A stretch of DNA of 64,000 nucleotides, taken from positions 1 to 64,000 of the forward strand of contig NW_024571684.1 of the NCBI RefSeq assembly GCF_018320785.1. The letters are read 5' to 3'. Shown one piece after another: positions 47,708 to 60,596 of this stretch. Made by a program: the position numbers and the translations under genes. Each line of letters starts with the position of its first letter. The stretch's first letter is position 1. Under the pieces are notes generated by a model, which saw only the letters and a program-made list of their open reading frames with translations, made no database searches and was not told the DNA's origin. The DNA comes from Cheilinus undulatus (taxonomy: Eukaryota > Chordata > Actinopteri > Labriformes > Labridae).

Positions 47708-48535
47708 CATGGACTGCAGAAAGAATTGGACAAATTAATTGGTTAAAGCAGTTACTTAAAAAACCTCCAGCTCAATTTGGAAGATAGCTAGCTGCTCAAA
47801 TGTCTGCTTTTTCTCGCCAAGCCTTCTTATCCTGGTCTCTCATCTACAAGCACAACTTTTCTCCTCACAAATATTACATCTGGAATAACAAACACAAGTC
47901 TCTCTTCATAAAAAACTGTTATTTTACTGGTAGATCAGCTTTTTAATTGGTCTTCTTTTCACATATGAAGAATTTCTGTCAAATATAGCATACCTGAAAC
48001 ACCTGGGGATTTAGCAAATGTTTTTAATGTTTGATCACCAATAAAGTCAATTAAGTTTCCTTCAAGCTTACCAGAGGTTTTATCCATCAAACTTTCACAT
48101 TTAAAACAGGTTTAAAACTGATTTCAGCTGTAGCTTCTGCGATCTATGTCCTGAAACTGTTGTACATTTATTTTGGCGTTGCTCTGCTGTAAAGAAATTC
48201 TGGCGAAAACTCTGATTTCATTCACAATAAAATAGATAAACACTCTGAATTACTATGGAGGAACTGGACTCATGGAAAACGGTACAATGAAAACAGCTGT
48301 TTATTCTTGATAAATCTTTTATTATATTGGTCAAATTCCATATCTATAGTTGTACATTTTCAATACATTTTAAAATGAGTTCAAACAATATTTGAATTCC
48401 ATCAAATTCTCTGAAGAACAAAAAGCAATTAAAAGAGTTTCAGCTTGTTACATGTTTGATATCTCTACATAGACACTCATCCCCCAGCATTTAATGTTTA
48501 CTTGTTTGTTTGTTCTGTCTTTTTTCAATTGTTAA
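47708..48535 (+). mobile_element. L1-type LINE 3' fragment, sense
   Basis: Broken frames read WIKQLLKKPPAQFG, FLSWSLIYKHNFSPHKYYIW, NNKHKSLFIKNCYF and, after several stops, a Cys/Trp region (about 48130-48215) and LFLINLLLYWSNSI. This is the C-terminal part of a fish L1 ORF2. It starts close behind the TXNL4A promoter, is heavily decayed, and runs into the 21-bp satellite. Confidence 0.7.
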
Positions 48536-48540
48536 TGCAC

Positions 48541-50391
48541 CAAATACAACTGTATACATAAAATACACAACTGTATACATAAAATACACAACTGTATACA
48601 TAAAATACACAACTGTATATATAAAATACACAACTGTATACATAAAATACACAACTGTATACATAAAATACACAACTGTATACATAAAATACACAACTGT
48701 ATACATAAAATACACAACTGTAAACATAAAATACACAACTGTATACATAAAATACACAACTGTATACATAAAATACACAACTGTATATATAAAATACACA
48801 ACTGTATATATAAAATACACAACTGTATATATAAAATACACAACTGTATACATAAAATACACAACTGTATATATAAAATACACAACTGTATATATAAAAT
48901 ACACAACTGTATACATAAAATACACAACTGTATATATAAAATACACAACTGTATATATAAAATACACAACTGTATACATAAAATACACAACTGTATATAT
49001 AAAATACACAACTGTATACATAAAATACACAACTGTAAACATAAAATACACAACTGTATACATAAAATACACAACTGTATACATAAAATACACAACTGTA
49101 TACATAAAATACACAACTGTATACATAAAATACACAACTGTATATATAAAATACACAACTGTATACATAAAATACACAACTGTATACATAAAATACACAA
49201 CTGTATATATAAAATACACAACTGTATACATAAAATACACAACTGTAAACATAAAATACACAACTGTATACATAAAATACACAACTGTATACATAAAATA
49301 CACAACTGTATACATAAAATACACAACTGTATACATAAAATACACAACTGTATATATAAAATACACAACTGTACATATAAAATACACAACTGTATATATA
49401 AAATACACAACTGTATATATAAAATACACAACTGTACATATAAAATACACAACTGTATATATAAAATACACAACTGTATATATAAAATACACAACTGTAT
49501 ACATAAATTACACAACTGTATATATAAAATACACAACTGTATATATAAAATACACAACTGTATACATAAAATACACAACTGTATATATAAAATACACAAC
49601 TGTATACATAAAATACACAACTGTATACATAAAATACACAACTGTACATATAAAATACACAACTGTATATATAAAATACACAACTGTAAACATAAAATAC
49701 ACAACTGTATATATAAAATACACAACTGTATACATATAATACACAACTGTATATATAAAATACACAACTGTATATATAAAATACACAACTGTATACATAT
49801 AATACACAACTGTATATATAAAATACACAACTGTATATATAAAATACACAACTGTTTATATAAAATACACAACTGTATACATAAAATACACAACTGTATA
49901 TATAAAATACACAACTGTATATATAAAATACACAACTGTATACATAAAATACACAACTGTATATATAAAATACACAACTGTATACATAAAATACACAACT
50001 GTATATATAAAATACACAACTGTATATATAAAATACACAACTGTATACATAAAATACACAACTGTATATATAAAATACACAACTGTATATATAAAATACA
50101 CAACTGTATACATAAAATACACAACTGTATATATAAAATACACAACTGTATATATAAAATACACAACTGTATATATAAAATACACAACTGTATACATAAA
50201 ATACACAACTGTATATATAAAATACACAACTGTATACATATAATACACAACTGTATATATAAAATACACAACTGTATACATAAAATACACAACTGTATAC
50301 ATAAAATACACAACTGTATATATAAAATACACAACTGTATACATAAAATACACAACTGTATACATAAAATACACAACTGTATACATAAAAT
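48541..50391. repeat. 21-bp satellite, about 88 units
   Basis: Unit acaactgtatacataaaata(c), with variants at the middle dinucleotides (tatacat, tatatat, taaacat, tacatat). Because 21 is a multiple of 3 and the unit has few stops, several frames stay open over hundreds of codons on both strands. These are not genes. The order of variants repeats about every 10 units (around 210 bp) in 48990-49350. It lies between two L1 3' fragments. Confidence 0.97.
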
Positions 50392-50880
50392 GAACCTCAT
50401 TGTATTAATTGGCAAATTCCACAGACATAAAGCAAAGTTCTCAAAGTCCTTCCCAAACTTTTTTTTTTATGATAGAATTCAATTCTTATATGAATATGTT
50501 AAACTATGTGACAATGTAACACATTTTATCATTTTACAATGAGTTATTTCCTGTAATTCCCACTGACTTACTGTATAATCTTAATTTGTTGTGATGTTTT
50601 ATTTATGTTATCTTTTGTAATATGTTAAGTTTGTTCTTCTTATATAATTATTTGCTTCCTTTGTACCATTAAAAAACTGTTTCTTTTTTTGTATGTATTG
50701 TGACTTTCAGTTGTCTTCCCTTTAGCAATATTTTCTGTTTTTTTTTCCTTTGTAATGCTTATTAATTTGTTGAACTGTTGTGTTTGTATTTATGTTTGCC
50801 CTTTCACCTGTAGGCTCCGTGCTACGTGTGTGTTTAGTCTTTATGTAGACTCTTTTAAACAACAAAGAAAAAAAGTAAAA
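50392..50880 (+). mobile_element. second L1-type 3' fragment, right of the satellite
   Basis: Reads IVLIGKFHRHKAKFSKSFPN and then FFYDRIQFLYEYVKL before stops and a 3' UTR. The block is the counterpart of the last coding part of the fragment at 47708-48535. It is therefore a separate copy, or a duplication of the same end, with the satellite in between. Confidence 0.55.
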
Positions 50881-51768
50881 TATATAACTTACTGAACCTA
50901 GAAACACAGAGAGGCCAGATAAGTTAATACAAGCAAAAAGTAGCCGAGGCATAAATTATGTTTGTAAGTAAATTCAGTAAATTCATTCACCTGTTTAAAT
51001 ATGGTCATATAACACAAATAACCACTTACTGGAATGACCTGGTTGACTTTATTAGTACAACCTTTGAAAAAATACCTTAATGTTAGGAGGAGACCAAAAA
51101 GAATGCTGTGCCATCATAAACTATTTTTTAAATCAATAACTGACATCACCTAAACAGACAATAGGCATCCAGACACATTACTTTGTTTTAATTTGCATAA
51201 AGGTTAATTTTTAAGGATTTTATTTATTATTCAGTCTCTTTAGTGCCTTTACAAAATATTTCCTGAACACATATTTGCTGAAGAATTGTCTTTGATAAAA
51301 AGAAAAACCTCATCTTATAATAAATAGATATTTTTTTAAGAAAGTGATTTTTGAAGATTAAAGCTGTGTCTCCAGCATCCTCCCCCTAGGACATCCCACT
51401 GGTAGATGGTGAAAATACCTAAGCGAAAGGCGTACCATACTAGACAGATGTATTTTGTCTGCAACACCTTGGGTAAATTAAAAGCTGACATTTCCCAACA
51501 CTGTTCATTCTGCAGCAGCCAGAACGAACACTTGAACGTTGTCCCAGCACGCCCACCCTCAGGGAGTCATACCACGTCTACACGGCCCTCTCCAGCTGAC
51601 TAAACTTTAAATCACCATCATCACGGCTTGTTTATGTATTGCATAACAGAAATACCAGGAGACCTCTTCATCCTAAACAAAATTTGGATTGTCTAATTAA
51701 ACATCTATTGTGTGAATGTTTTCAAGTTGTGCCTGCCATAAAACCAAGAAGACAAGGTTTTTATGTCT
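50881..51768. other. spacer, nothing recognised
   Basis: AT-rich. A short plus-strand frame at 51406-51603 contains four cysteines but has no splice or family support. Confidence 0.4.
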
Positions 51769-51776
51769 GTTTAGAG

Positions 51777-53019
51777 CAGTGCTACTCAACCCTGCTCAAC
51801 CAAAGAGCCAAACTGTTGAAAAATACCTTTGCAAGAGCCACAATCTAAGTGATGAAGAGTGGCAAAAACAGCTTGGAGTAGCAATAAAAATAAGTTAAAG
51901 GTGGCAAAAATGGTCAAAAAGCAGCAAAAATGTGTGAAAAGGGGAGAAAAAATGGAAAATTGGTCAGAAAAATGGGTTTGAAAAATTGGGGAAAAAAGGA
52001 AACAAGTGGTATTTAATGGCAAACGGGACCTTATTTAGACAAGAATAGGTGAAAAATGGTAAAAAAAAAAAAAAAAAAGGGGGGGGGGGGCAAAAGTTGC
52101 AAAAATTGGGAAAAAGTGTCAAAAAGAAGTTGCAAAAATGGGCAAAATAGATGTAAAAAGGGGTATTCAATGGCAAAAGGTAGCTTAATTGGTCAAAACG
52201 TGGCAAAACATTGTAAAAAAGGGCAAAAGTGGGAAAAAATGGGGGGAAAGTGGCAAAAGGAAGCTGCAAAATGGCCCATAAAGGGTATAATTGGGTATTT
52301 AATGGCAAAAAGTAGCTTAAATTGGTGAAAAGTTGCAAAAATGGTCAAAAAGGGGCAAATAGTGGCAAAAAAATGAATGAAAGTGACTGGGCAACTGGGT
52401 AAAAAGCAGTCAAGAGTGGCAAAAATGGGCAAATAATAGGAAACAAGTGGTTTGTAATAGCAAAAGATAGCTCAAATGTGCAAAAAGTGGAAAAAAATGG
52501 TGAAAAGGCCAAAACTGGGCAAAAAAGTGGCAAAAGAAGAGGCAAATATTTGGGAGAAAATGAAACAAATGGTATTTAATGGTAAAAGCTAGCTTATCTA
52601 GACAAAAAATGTCGAAAAATTGTTAAAAAAAAGTGCCAAAAATTGGGGGGAGTGTCAATAAGAAGTTGCAAAAATGGCCAAAAATAGGAAAAAAGGAGTA
52701 TTCAATGGCAAAAGGCAGCTTAATTGGGAAAAAAGTGGCAAAAACATGGATAAAGGGCTAAAGTGAGATAAAATTGGATCAAAAGGGGGGAACGTGGCAA
52801 AAGGAAGCTGCAAAATGGCCCAAAAAGGATAAAATGGGGTATTTAATGGCAAAAGATAGCTTAAATGGTTGAAAAGTGGCAAAAATGGTGAAAATGGCAA
52901 AAAAAGTTTCCTTTTTAAGGTTTTCTGGGGGGATAATATTTAAAATTAAGACATAAAAGAGCCACAAATCCTCAGTAAAGAGCCACATGTGGCCCAGAGC
53001 TTCACGTTGAGTATCACTG
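51777..53019 (-). mobile_element. hAT-type element, family C, antisense, TSD gtttagag
   Basis: Ends cagtgctactcaaccctgct and cacgttgagtatcactg. Perfect 8-bp flanks gtttagag lie at 51769-51776 and 53020-53027. It is the reverse of the copies at 32158 and 35593. The interior is degenerate (ggcaaaaatgg)-type repeats with an A18-G11 run near 52060-52090. Confidence 0.9.
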
Positions 53020-53202
53020 GTTTAGAGGGTAAATGAGAATGGCTCATAATGTTCTCCCAACATATTAAAACAGTTTGTCTCTTTTCTAATCTTCATCTTG
53101 TCTCTCTTGAGAGAAACGCCATCCTTCAGACAAGAGTTAACATGTTAGGGTGTATCATCACTTTTCATTAACTTCTTAAGTAGCCAGACACGAAGACAAA
53201 AA

Positions 53203-53208
53203 TTTATT
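53203..53208 (-). terminator. poly-A signal AATAAA for the ZNRF gene
   Basis: Minus-strand AATAAA about 780 bp past the ZNRF stop codon, with no other hexamer noticed between. It implies a 3' UTR of roughly 0.8 kb (53190-53985). Confidence 0.5.
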
Positions 53209-53985
53209 GTTGTGCAATTATTACAGTACAAGTACAAAGTACAATAAACAAAAATTCAGAGGTTATACAAAAATTTCCAGTCTATGACATAGCAGCATAT
53301 TATGGCACTCCTTGTAAGAGCATGAATCATCATTAGAATATTTTTAATTCCACCACGAAACTACACAATCACATTACTGTGGTTCTGAAGGGCCAGTTGA
53401 TTAACACAGACAGACTATTACATGTCTTACTATTTGGTCTAGGCGACAGGATTGTTTAACAGTGATAGCCACAATGAAATTAAGATTTCAACCATCCACA
53501 CTGTAAGCCTCTCTTAAAGCTGACATGGGCATTTCTAATTCTCTATGGCTGTTTTTCACATTGCACAGCATCAGCCTAACAACCCTCTGACAGTCTCAGT
53601 CTAGATCACTGCTAAAAAGAGCTTTTTGTCCTCTATGTTGGTTATAGTCCTCTGTCATTAAATATCACCCTCCTCAATAGAACAGTTCAGATTCCAGGTT
53701 GTTTGAGGCTACTTAAGGCCAGTAGGTGGCATAAAAACATTCACATATTCTCTCCTGACAAGCGACCCCACCAGTGGTTCTTTAAGCATCCCACGATGTC
53801 GAGGGAAGCACGTCCACAGTCCGCTGATACTCCATCAGACAAAATGATAAATCTGGTACGCAGTAATGTCTTTAATTCCCTGAGGAGCGCTGATGCTCGG
53901 CTGGAACAGACAGTTTTGGGATGAGGTCAGGCACGCGGTCCACCACAGTGATGAACAGTCGGCTGAAACTGGACTCTTGTGGCTC

Positions 53986-56900
53986 TTAGTCAGCAGGATG
54001 CTCCGGACACGAGCGATTCACCTCAAACCACTCGTCTATACACCTGAAACAGGGAGACGACAGAGAAGTTTGTACCTTTAAAACCAAGAAGAAACGCCAT
54101 CATCTCCACGACTCATTTTCTAATACATTCAGTTTTTACAAAACATTTAAATAATGTCATTGCCTGTGCTGTTATTTTGTAAAAACATATCCCTCTTCTC
54201 TTACTATATTTAGCTTCACTCTGATTGGATGGGAGGAGTTAGATCAGTGTTTTTCAAAGTGACGGTCCAGACCTCTGAGGCAGGGGTGTCAAACTCAAGG
54301 CCCGGGGGCCAAATCCGGCCCATGGTACAGTTACACCCAGCCCACCAGGTCATATCGTATTTTTATCATAACTGGCCAACTGGTTTGAGGACAGCAGATT
54401 TCCTCCAGTTTAAAAATGTAAACGTAACCATGGCGATCTAAAATATCCTTGTTAGGATATCCTTGTTTGTGTTCTTTGTGTATTTAATTTTTATTTTTGC
54501 ATCACTATTTGTTATTATTATTATTATATATACACTTTTATTATTATATTCTAATATTATGAGTATATATTAACAGATAAACATTTTTATTTAATGTAAA
54601 ATTTTTCTTTTTTTTCCTTTTCCTCCCTCTCTTCATCTCTCACTGTCTCTCATGTACCACTATAATATCACTCGTCTGTCTTGTTATTTCTCACCAAATT
54701 AGAAAAAAAATAAAATTTAAAAATCCTTGTAAAGTCTTGAAAATTAGAAAAAAGTTAAAAGTTAAAATAATTAGATAAAAGTCAGGAATGTGGGACAACA
54801 CATTTCTGTTTTTATTTCAGATTCTTAATTTTGCATTCAGTTATGGTTTGACTTTTTATTTTATATGTTGACCTTTTTAATTCACAATTTTGACTTTTTA
54901 TCTTATTTTTTGACCTTATAGATCCCCAATTTTAAATTTTAAGTAATATTTTGACCTTTCAAATTCATTATTATGATTTTTTATCTTATTTTTTGACCTT
55001 TTTAGCTCCTTACTTTGACTTTTATCTCATAATTTGACCTTGTAGATCCTCAATTTTAAATTTCCTTTAAAACTCAGTTTAAATATTTTTCTCACTCTTT
55101 AATGTTTTAAGCCGCTGATTTTGAATTTATCTAATATTTTGACTGTCAAGAATAATGATTTCAACTTTCTGTCTCATATATTTGCCTTTTAAAAACATTA
55201 TTTTGACTTTGAATGCCAAGTTTTAAACATTTTGAGCTAATAAGTTTGAATTTTTATCTCAGATTCTGAGCCTTTAAACTTATTACTTCAACCCTTTTCA
55301 ATCTCAAAATCAATAATCATCAGTTTATCAGGTTTTTTCCCCCATAATTCATTGCTGGTGAAAATGCATTTGACAGTTTAGGGTTAAATGTGGACCCTGC
55401 TCAGCCCTCAGGTTGGACCCAAAGTCAGAATTTGGCCCCTGCTGGGATTTAGTTTGACAGCCCTGCTCTAAGGGGTCAGGGAATCAGGGCTCTAATGGAG
55501 ACACGGAGGGAGGAAAAGTCAACCCATGACTCTATTTTTAACAGCAGCATTTTAATTTCTTTTTTCCTTAGTAAAATTTGAACCTGCTATTTTTATCTAT
55601 CTTTTTATCTATCTACTTTTGTATTATCTAATTTATCTACAGCTTTTATTATTTAGTATGTGGTACTTTGCACTGCACCGCTGGTGAGAACTTCATCTCG
55701 TTTTTATTGTGTATGTGCATACACAGCGTAAAGTGACAATAAAGGAATCTTGAAAAAGATGCTACTGCTGATTATTAGAGTAATTCAGAGGTTAAAATGT
55801 ACAAGCATCATCCATTACAGCTTGAATAGGATAAGGATAGGATTCCTCTGCCTTCTATTGTCCAGGGATAAGAGGAATGGGCCTCTGATAACGTAAACTA
55901 GCATATTTGGCCAACTTTATTAGCTTCACCTCCATCAGTTAAGGAAGGTTCATACTTTAAAAGCAGACATAGTCTAGTCAGAGCAAAAAACATCTCACAT
56001 CAGCACGCCTGGCTTTCATTTACAGCATCCTTTAGCGTCTTTTAGCTCTTAGCTAACTGATTATCATACTTTGGAGCATACATACAGTCTGCACAGAAAC
56101 ACAAACTTGGCTCACTGTTTTTTATTCCAAAAGAAGCTTAGCTAAGCCAAATATAGATAAGAGCTGGAATATCTGGAATTCTCATAGTTCTAAAATCAAT
56201 CTCTCTTTTAGTATGGGTCTTTACTGATGTCCACCAGCTCATTTAAATTCTGTTTAAGCGTCACTGGTTATTAGTACAACTACGAACAGTGCAAGAGGTG
56301 TCAGAACTGTGCAGGGCATTTTTATAAATACATCTGATTAAGACAAATGAAGAAGAATTTGCTAAAATGAGGGTCATTTCCTTCCAGAACAACCGCCATT
56401 TGTGCTTATAGCCACTTATGCATGAATAATCACGAGTTTGCACATTTTAAAGGGAAAACTTTATTTTAGGTTAATATAGCATTCAAATAAATATAACATA
56501 CAAAAGTATAAGCAAGTGAAGTCTATCGCCCAAACCTGAGGGTGGACCAAGTGGACAAGTGGGTGTGCCCAGGCCCATGAGGTGTGCCCCTAACGGCGCG
56601 GCTGCTATATGATGGTTGACACGGCGATGTTTGGGAGCCTTCAAATTATTCGACTGGTACAGTTCTCATCTCTGCTTGTTAGCTCTAAGACCTTAGCCTT
56701 AGCTTCACGTCTTTTTTTAGCTTCACTTAGCTTAGTTTAGCTTCGATTAGCTTACCTTAGGTTAGCTTTTGCTTCGCTTCACTTAGCATAGATTAGCTTC
56801 GCTAAGCTTGACTAAGTTCAGTTTATCTTTTTTATAGCTTCACTTAGCTTAGTTTAGCTTCGCTAAGCTTGACTAAGTTCAGTTTATCTTTGCTTAGCTT

Positions 56901-59117
56901 CACTTAGCTTAGTTTGGCTTCGCTAAGCTTGACTAAGTTTAGTTTATCTTTTTTAGCTTCACTTAGCTTAGTTTAGCTTTGCTTAGCTTACCTTAGGTTA
57001 GCTTTTGCTTCGCTTCACTTAGCATAGACTAGCTTTGCTAGCCTAAGTTCAGTTTATCTTTGCTTAGCATCACTTAGCTTAGGTCAGCTTTTCTTAGCTT
57101 AGTTTAGCTTCACTAAGCTTGACTAGGTTCAATTTCTCTTTGCTTATCATCACTTAGCTTAGTTAAGCTTTGCTTAGCTTAGTTTAATTCAACTTAGCTT
57201 AGTATATGTTTAGTTAGCTAAGCTTCACTAACTTTAGCTTAGCTTCACTTAGCTTAGTTTAGCATTGCTTAGTTTAGCTTCACTTAGCTTAGTTTAGCTT
57301 CACTTAATTTAGCTTCACTTAGCTTAGTTTAGCTTCACTTAATTTAGCTTCACTTAGCTTAGTTTAGCTTCACTTAATTTAGCTTCACTTAGCTTACTTT
57401 AACTAATCTTAGCTTAGTTTAGCTTTACTTAGCTTATTTTAGCTTTACTTAGCTTATTTTAGCTTTGCTTAGCTTTGCTTCTCTTAGCTCAGTTTAATCT
57501 TACTTAGCTCAGTTTAATCTTACTTAGCTCAGTTTAGCTTTGCTTAGCTTTGCTTCTCTTAGCTCAGTTTAATCTTACTTAGCTCAGTTTAATCTTACTT
57601 AGCTCAGTTTAGCTTTGCTTAGCTTTGCTTCTCTTAGCTCAGTTTAATCTTACTTAGCTCAGTTTAGCTTTGCTTAGCTTTGCTTCTCTTAGCTCAGTTT
57701 AATCTTACTTAGCTCAGTTTAATCTTACTTAGCTCAGTTTAGCTTTGCTTAGCTTTGCTTCTCTTAGCTCAGTTTAATCTTACTTAGCTCAGTTTAGCTT
57801 TGCTTAGCTTTGCTTCACTTAGCTCAGTTTAATCTTACTTAGCTCAGTTTAATCTTACTTAGCTCAGTTTAATCTTACTTAGCTCAGTTTAGCTTTGCTT
57901 AGCTTTGCTTCTCTTAGCTCAGTTTAATCTTACTTAGCTCAGTTTAATCTTACTTAGCTCAGTTTAATCTTACTTAGCTCAGTTTAGCTTTGCTTAGCTT
58001 TGCTTCACTTAGCTCAGTTTAATCTTACTTAGCTCAGTTTAATCTTACTTAGCTCAGTTTAGCTTTGCTTAGCACAGATGTTGTAACAGTGGAACAACTG
58101 CTTCTTTTGGGCTCTGTCCAAACAAAACAGAAACATCCACCACCTCTTCAAAAGTACACTAGCAAAGACACTTCAGCCCATCTTTGCTGAATGTGTAACC
58201 TTGAGACAGAAATAGTTTTCATCTTTAAAGCTGAGCTACTCTGGATGTAAGAGCAACAGATTTATGTAAAGGAGTGTGGTAAATCTTCCCATCTTTCTTT
58301 GAAAGCTAACACAATTTGTTAAAGTACACTTGTTGTAGCTTTATTTTTTGGGGGATAATTTAGCACACTTAGTTTAAAACTGAAAACACATGGTTAGTTT
58401 CACTTTTTCTCTATCCAGAATAATTCATGTTGAAGTAAACTTCTGTGACTTTTCTATTTTCCACAAAGAACTTTCAGCATTTCCATCTTTGTTTTCCTCT
58501 GCTGCTGCATGCTGGTGTTGGTGAATATCCAGTGGTGTCTATATCAAAAGGACACATCACCAGTTTAAATAAATATATTTTGTCTTTTTGTGAGACTATT
58601 ATCACCCTTTTGCTTTTGGTCCGGCAGCATGGTAGCTTATTTTAGCATAGAGCTTGAAAACAGGGCATCTGGCATCCAAAGGTAAAAAACTCCCCATGTA
58701 GCACCTAAAAGTTGACTAATTAACATGCTGTATCACCGTTGTTTAATGCATAAAAGGGTTATGTAACACTTTTTCTTGGCTGTGTATGTAGGGCACATGT
58801 TAAGCATGCTAGGCTGAGTAAACTGGTCATTAGCATTTGCTTTCTATTTACTGCAGAAAATTCGGAGACGTTTAAATTAATCATCCACTCTTGGGGGGAA
58901 AAGAGTTGTTATTGCATCAAATGTTAACCAGCAGAAATTAATGTTTAAAAAATGCATTGTGCATCTGTCCAACTATTTCTAACTGAATTCATGTGTGTTT
59001 GCGTCAGTTACCCTTTATGGTAGATACAGAGGCAGGGCAGCCTGGCAATGGTATCTCCCTGCTCCAGCTCCTCTAAGCAGATGGCACATTCCCCGGAGTC
59101 TCTGGACAGGATGTCCT
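53986..59117 (-). CDS. znrf1: ZNRF1/ZNRF2-type RING E3 ubiquitin ligase, last two exons
   Basis: Minus-strand exon 59117-59012 (106 nt; acceptor tttatcag, donor GTAACT) and final exon 54043-53986 (58 nt; acceptor ctgtttcag, stop TAA) join in phase through a glycine codon. The product ends SRDSGECAICLEELEQGD, TIARLPCLCIYHK, GCIDEWFEVNRSCPEHPAD. All eight zinc-binding positions of the C3H2C3-type RING are present (CxxC, C-x-C..H, C, CPxH). ZNRF proteins are membrane-associated ubiquitin ligases on endosomes, lysosomes and synaptic vesicles; the myristoylated start and first zinc finger are encoded upstream, and I did not find those exons before 64000. The terminal HPAD favours ZNRF1 over ZNRF2, by memory only. 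The 4968-bp intron holds a hAT-type element and an AGCTT satellite. The gene is in tandem with TXNL4A. Confidence 0.9.
54281..55465 (+). mobile_element. hAT-type element, family 'caggggtgtcaaact', in ZNRF intron
   Basis: Ends caggggtgtcaaactcaagg and tagtttgacagccctg. The flanks ctctgagg and ctctaagg match at 7 of 8. The interior is a degenerate repeat of 'ttttgactttttatctca' and 'gacctttt(a)aattc' units. No transposase. Confidence 0.85.
55466..56694. other. ZNRF intron, unique sequence
   Basis: No exon or element recognised. Confidence 0.5.
56695..58075. repeat. AGCTT-based satellite in the ZNRF intron
   Basis: About 1.4 kb built from 'cttagctt(c/t)a' decamers. The left half (to about 57470) is irregular. 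The right half is ordered into blocks of cttagctcagtttaatctta and cttagctcagtttagctttg plus cttagctttgcttct. The number of first-type blocks per cycle varies from 1 to 3, giving higher-order units of about 55, 75 and 95 bp. No coding potential. Confidence 0.9.
58076..59011. other. ZNRF intron next to the RING exon, unique sequence
   Basis: No repeat or exon recognised. Confidence 0.5.
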
Positions 59118-60596
59118 CTGATAAAGACAACATGGAAAGACAACAAACTGAGAAAAGAGAAGTGTACAAAACACTATGTATCTGCTTTAGTGTTCAGTTC
59201 AGCTGAGGAACTCTGCATAACCAGGTGTTTAACCTTTGCTGCCTAAACACCAGGGGTCAGCTGTGCACAGGAGAGAACTTGCATTTCTGCAGGAAGAAGA
59301 GGGCTGAACATTAATTTAAAAAACACTGAGTTAATGTCAGTAATCAGATGAACCCTAGATCAGTTATTGATGAAACTTCCTTTTGTGTTTACCTGCACAT
59401 TTATCTACGAAAGGCCCTTGAGTCAAGACTTGGGGCCTAGTTTTGAGACTCTTTATTTGCATTAGAATAAATCTATGGGAGAAGAAGATAATTTCAAAAA
59501 TGCATGGAGAAAAAGTGTTGATTTGATGAATTTTGCACGTGTGTATTAGCATGATAAGATGACACAGCGTGCTGCCAATGAGCCACATGCTCAGGTTCCA
59601 CTTATTTATCAGCAGCAGGCATGCTGCCATGGGTGTGTGTGTGCCAGCAGTAAAAAGTGTGCATGTGCAGATCTCTGCATATTAAACATACAGACAACCT
59701 TCTCTTGTTTACCGATATGCATCGCTGTCAGGTCTGGGGAGTTTCTAACTGCAGGAAGTGTTTTGTGAAAGATGCATGCTAACAGAGAAAATGTGTTTCC
59801 CTTTCCTGTGAGCACATGTAGGTGCATGTGCACGCCCAGGTGCTCACTCACTGCTGGTTTACTGTCATGTTTGTGGCTGTACCAGTGTGCAGCTGCATTT
59901 ACTCTGACCATGTTATGCTGCACTCTTTAATGCCTGCAATGCAAGTGCATTTCTAAACTCAAAAGTGTGCATTGTCATAAATATCCTTAAATGCTAGACA
60001 TCTTTCATATTGTCTGACTACTCCCTGCACACGGTCTAGTTGTAGAAGCAAATTGATGCAAATTTCTCAAAGAAAGGCAGAAGAAGTAGGAGGCTGACAA
60101 GTACATGCTCTGCCCTTATGGATAATTTGACTAACTAGTGCCTGATTACTTACATTTACTGCTGGCTGTTGTTTCTTTTTTAAGTTTTAAAGTGTGTATT
60201 GCTCAACTCAAAACATACAATTATAAAGTGGCATAAAAAAGTTCTGCTTTCAAAAGAACTTTTTAAATTCCCTTTTTTAAAATCTATATTTTCTCTATCC
60301 TTTCTTTTATACACTGTACTTGGATACTAAGATGACCTTCAATATTTACTGCAGTTTTCAAAGCCGGCTGTAACCAGATGTGTGTTTTCATGGTGGCTGC
60401 CATGATAGAGTGACCATGACGAGACGAACAGTTTGTTACAGTTGCCGTGGAGGGACAGGATGTTATGTCAAAGACTGCCGAATGAGGAAGCATACCTCTG
60501 TAATTTGTAATAATTGTGCAGGATGTCATGCCATGTCTGTAATTTGCGGAGTAAAAATTCACGGGTAAGTTACCAATCATATTTTAGCACACAAAA
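59118..60596. other. upstream ZNRF intron, nothing recognised
   Basis: No other ZNRF exon found. A short plus-strand cysteine-rich frame at 60416-60568 is noted under rejected items. Confidence 0.45.

Noticed and set aside
48491..50415. Long open frames (up to 627 codons) on both strands
   Set aside because: They are produced by the 21-bp satellite, whose length is a multiple of three. The peptides are pure heptad repeats with no start context, splice sites or unique domain.
51406..51603. Possible transposase C-terminal piece with several cysteines
   Set aside because: No order of motifs typical for piggyBac or another family; too short to support.
60416..60568. Cysteine-rich short frame (CYSCRGGTGCYVKDC...)
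   Set aside because: Looks faintly like a zinc-binding peptide, but it is short, has no splice support and no family I know. The ZNRF first zinc finger would be on the other strand.
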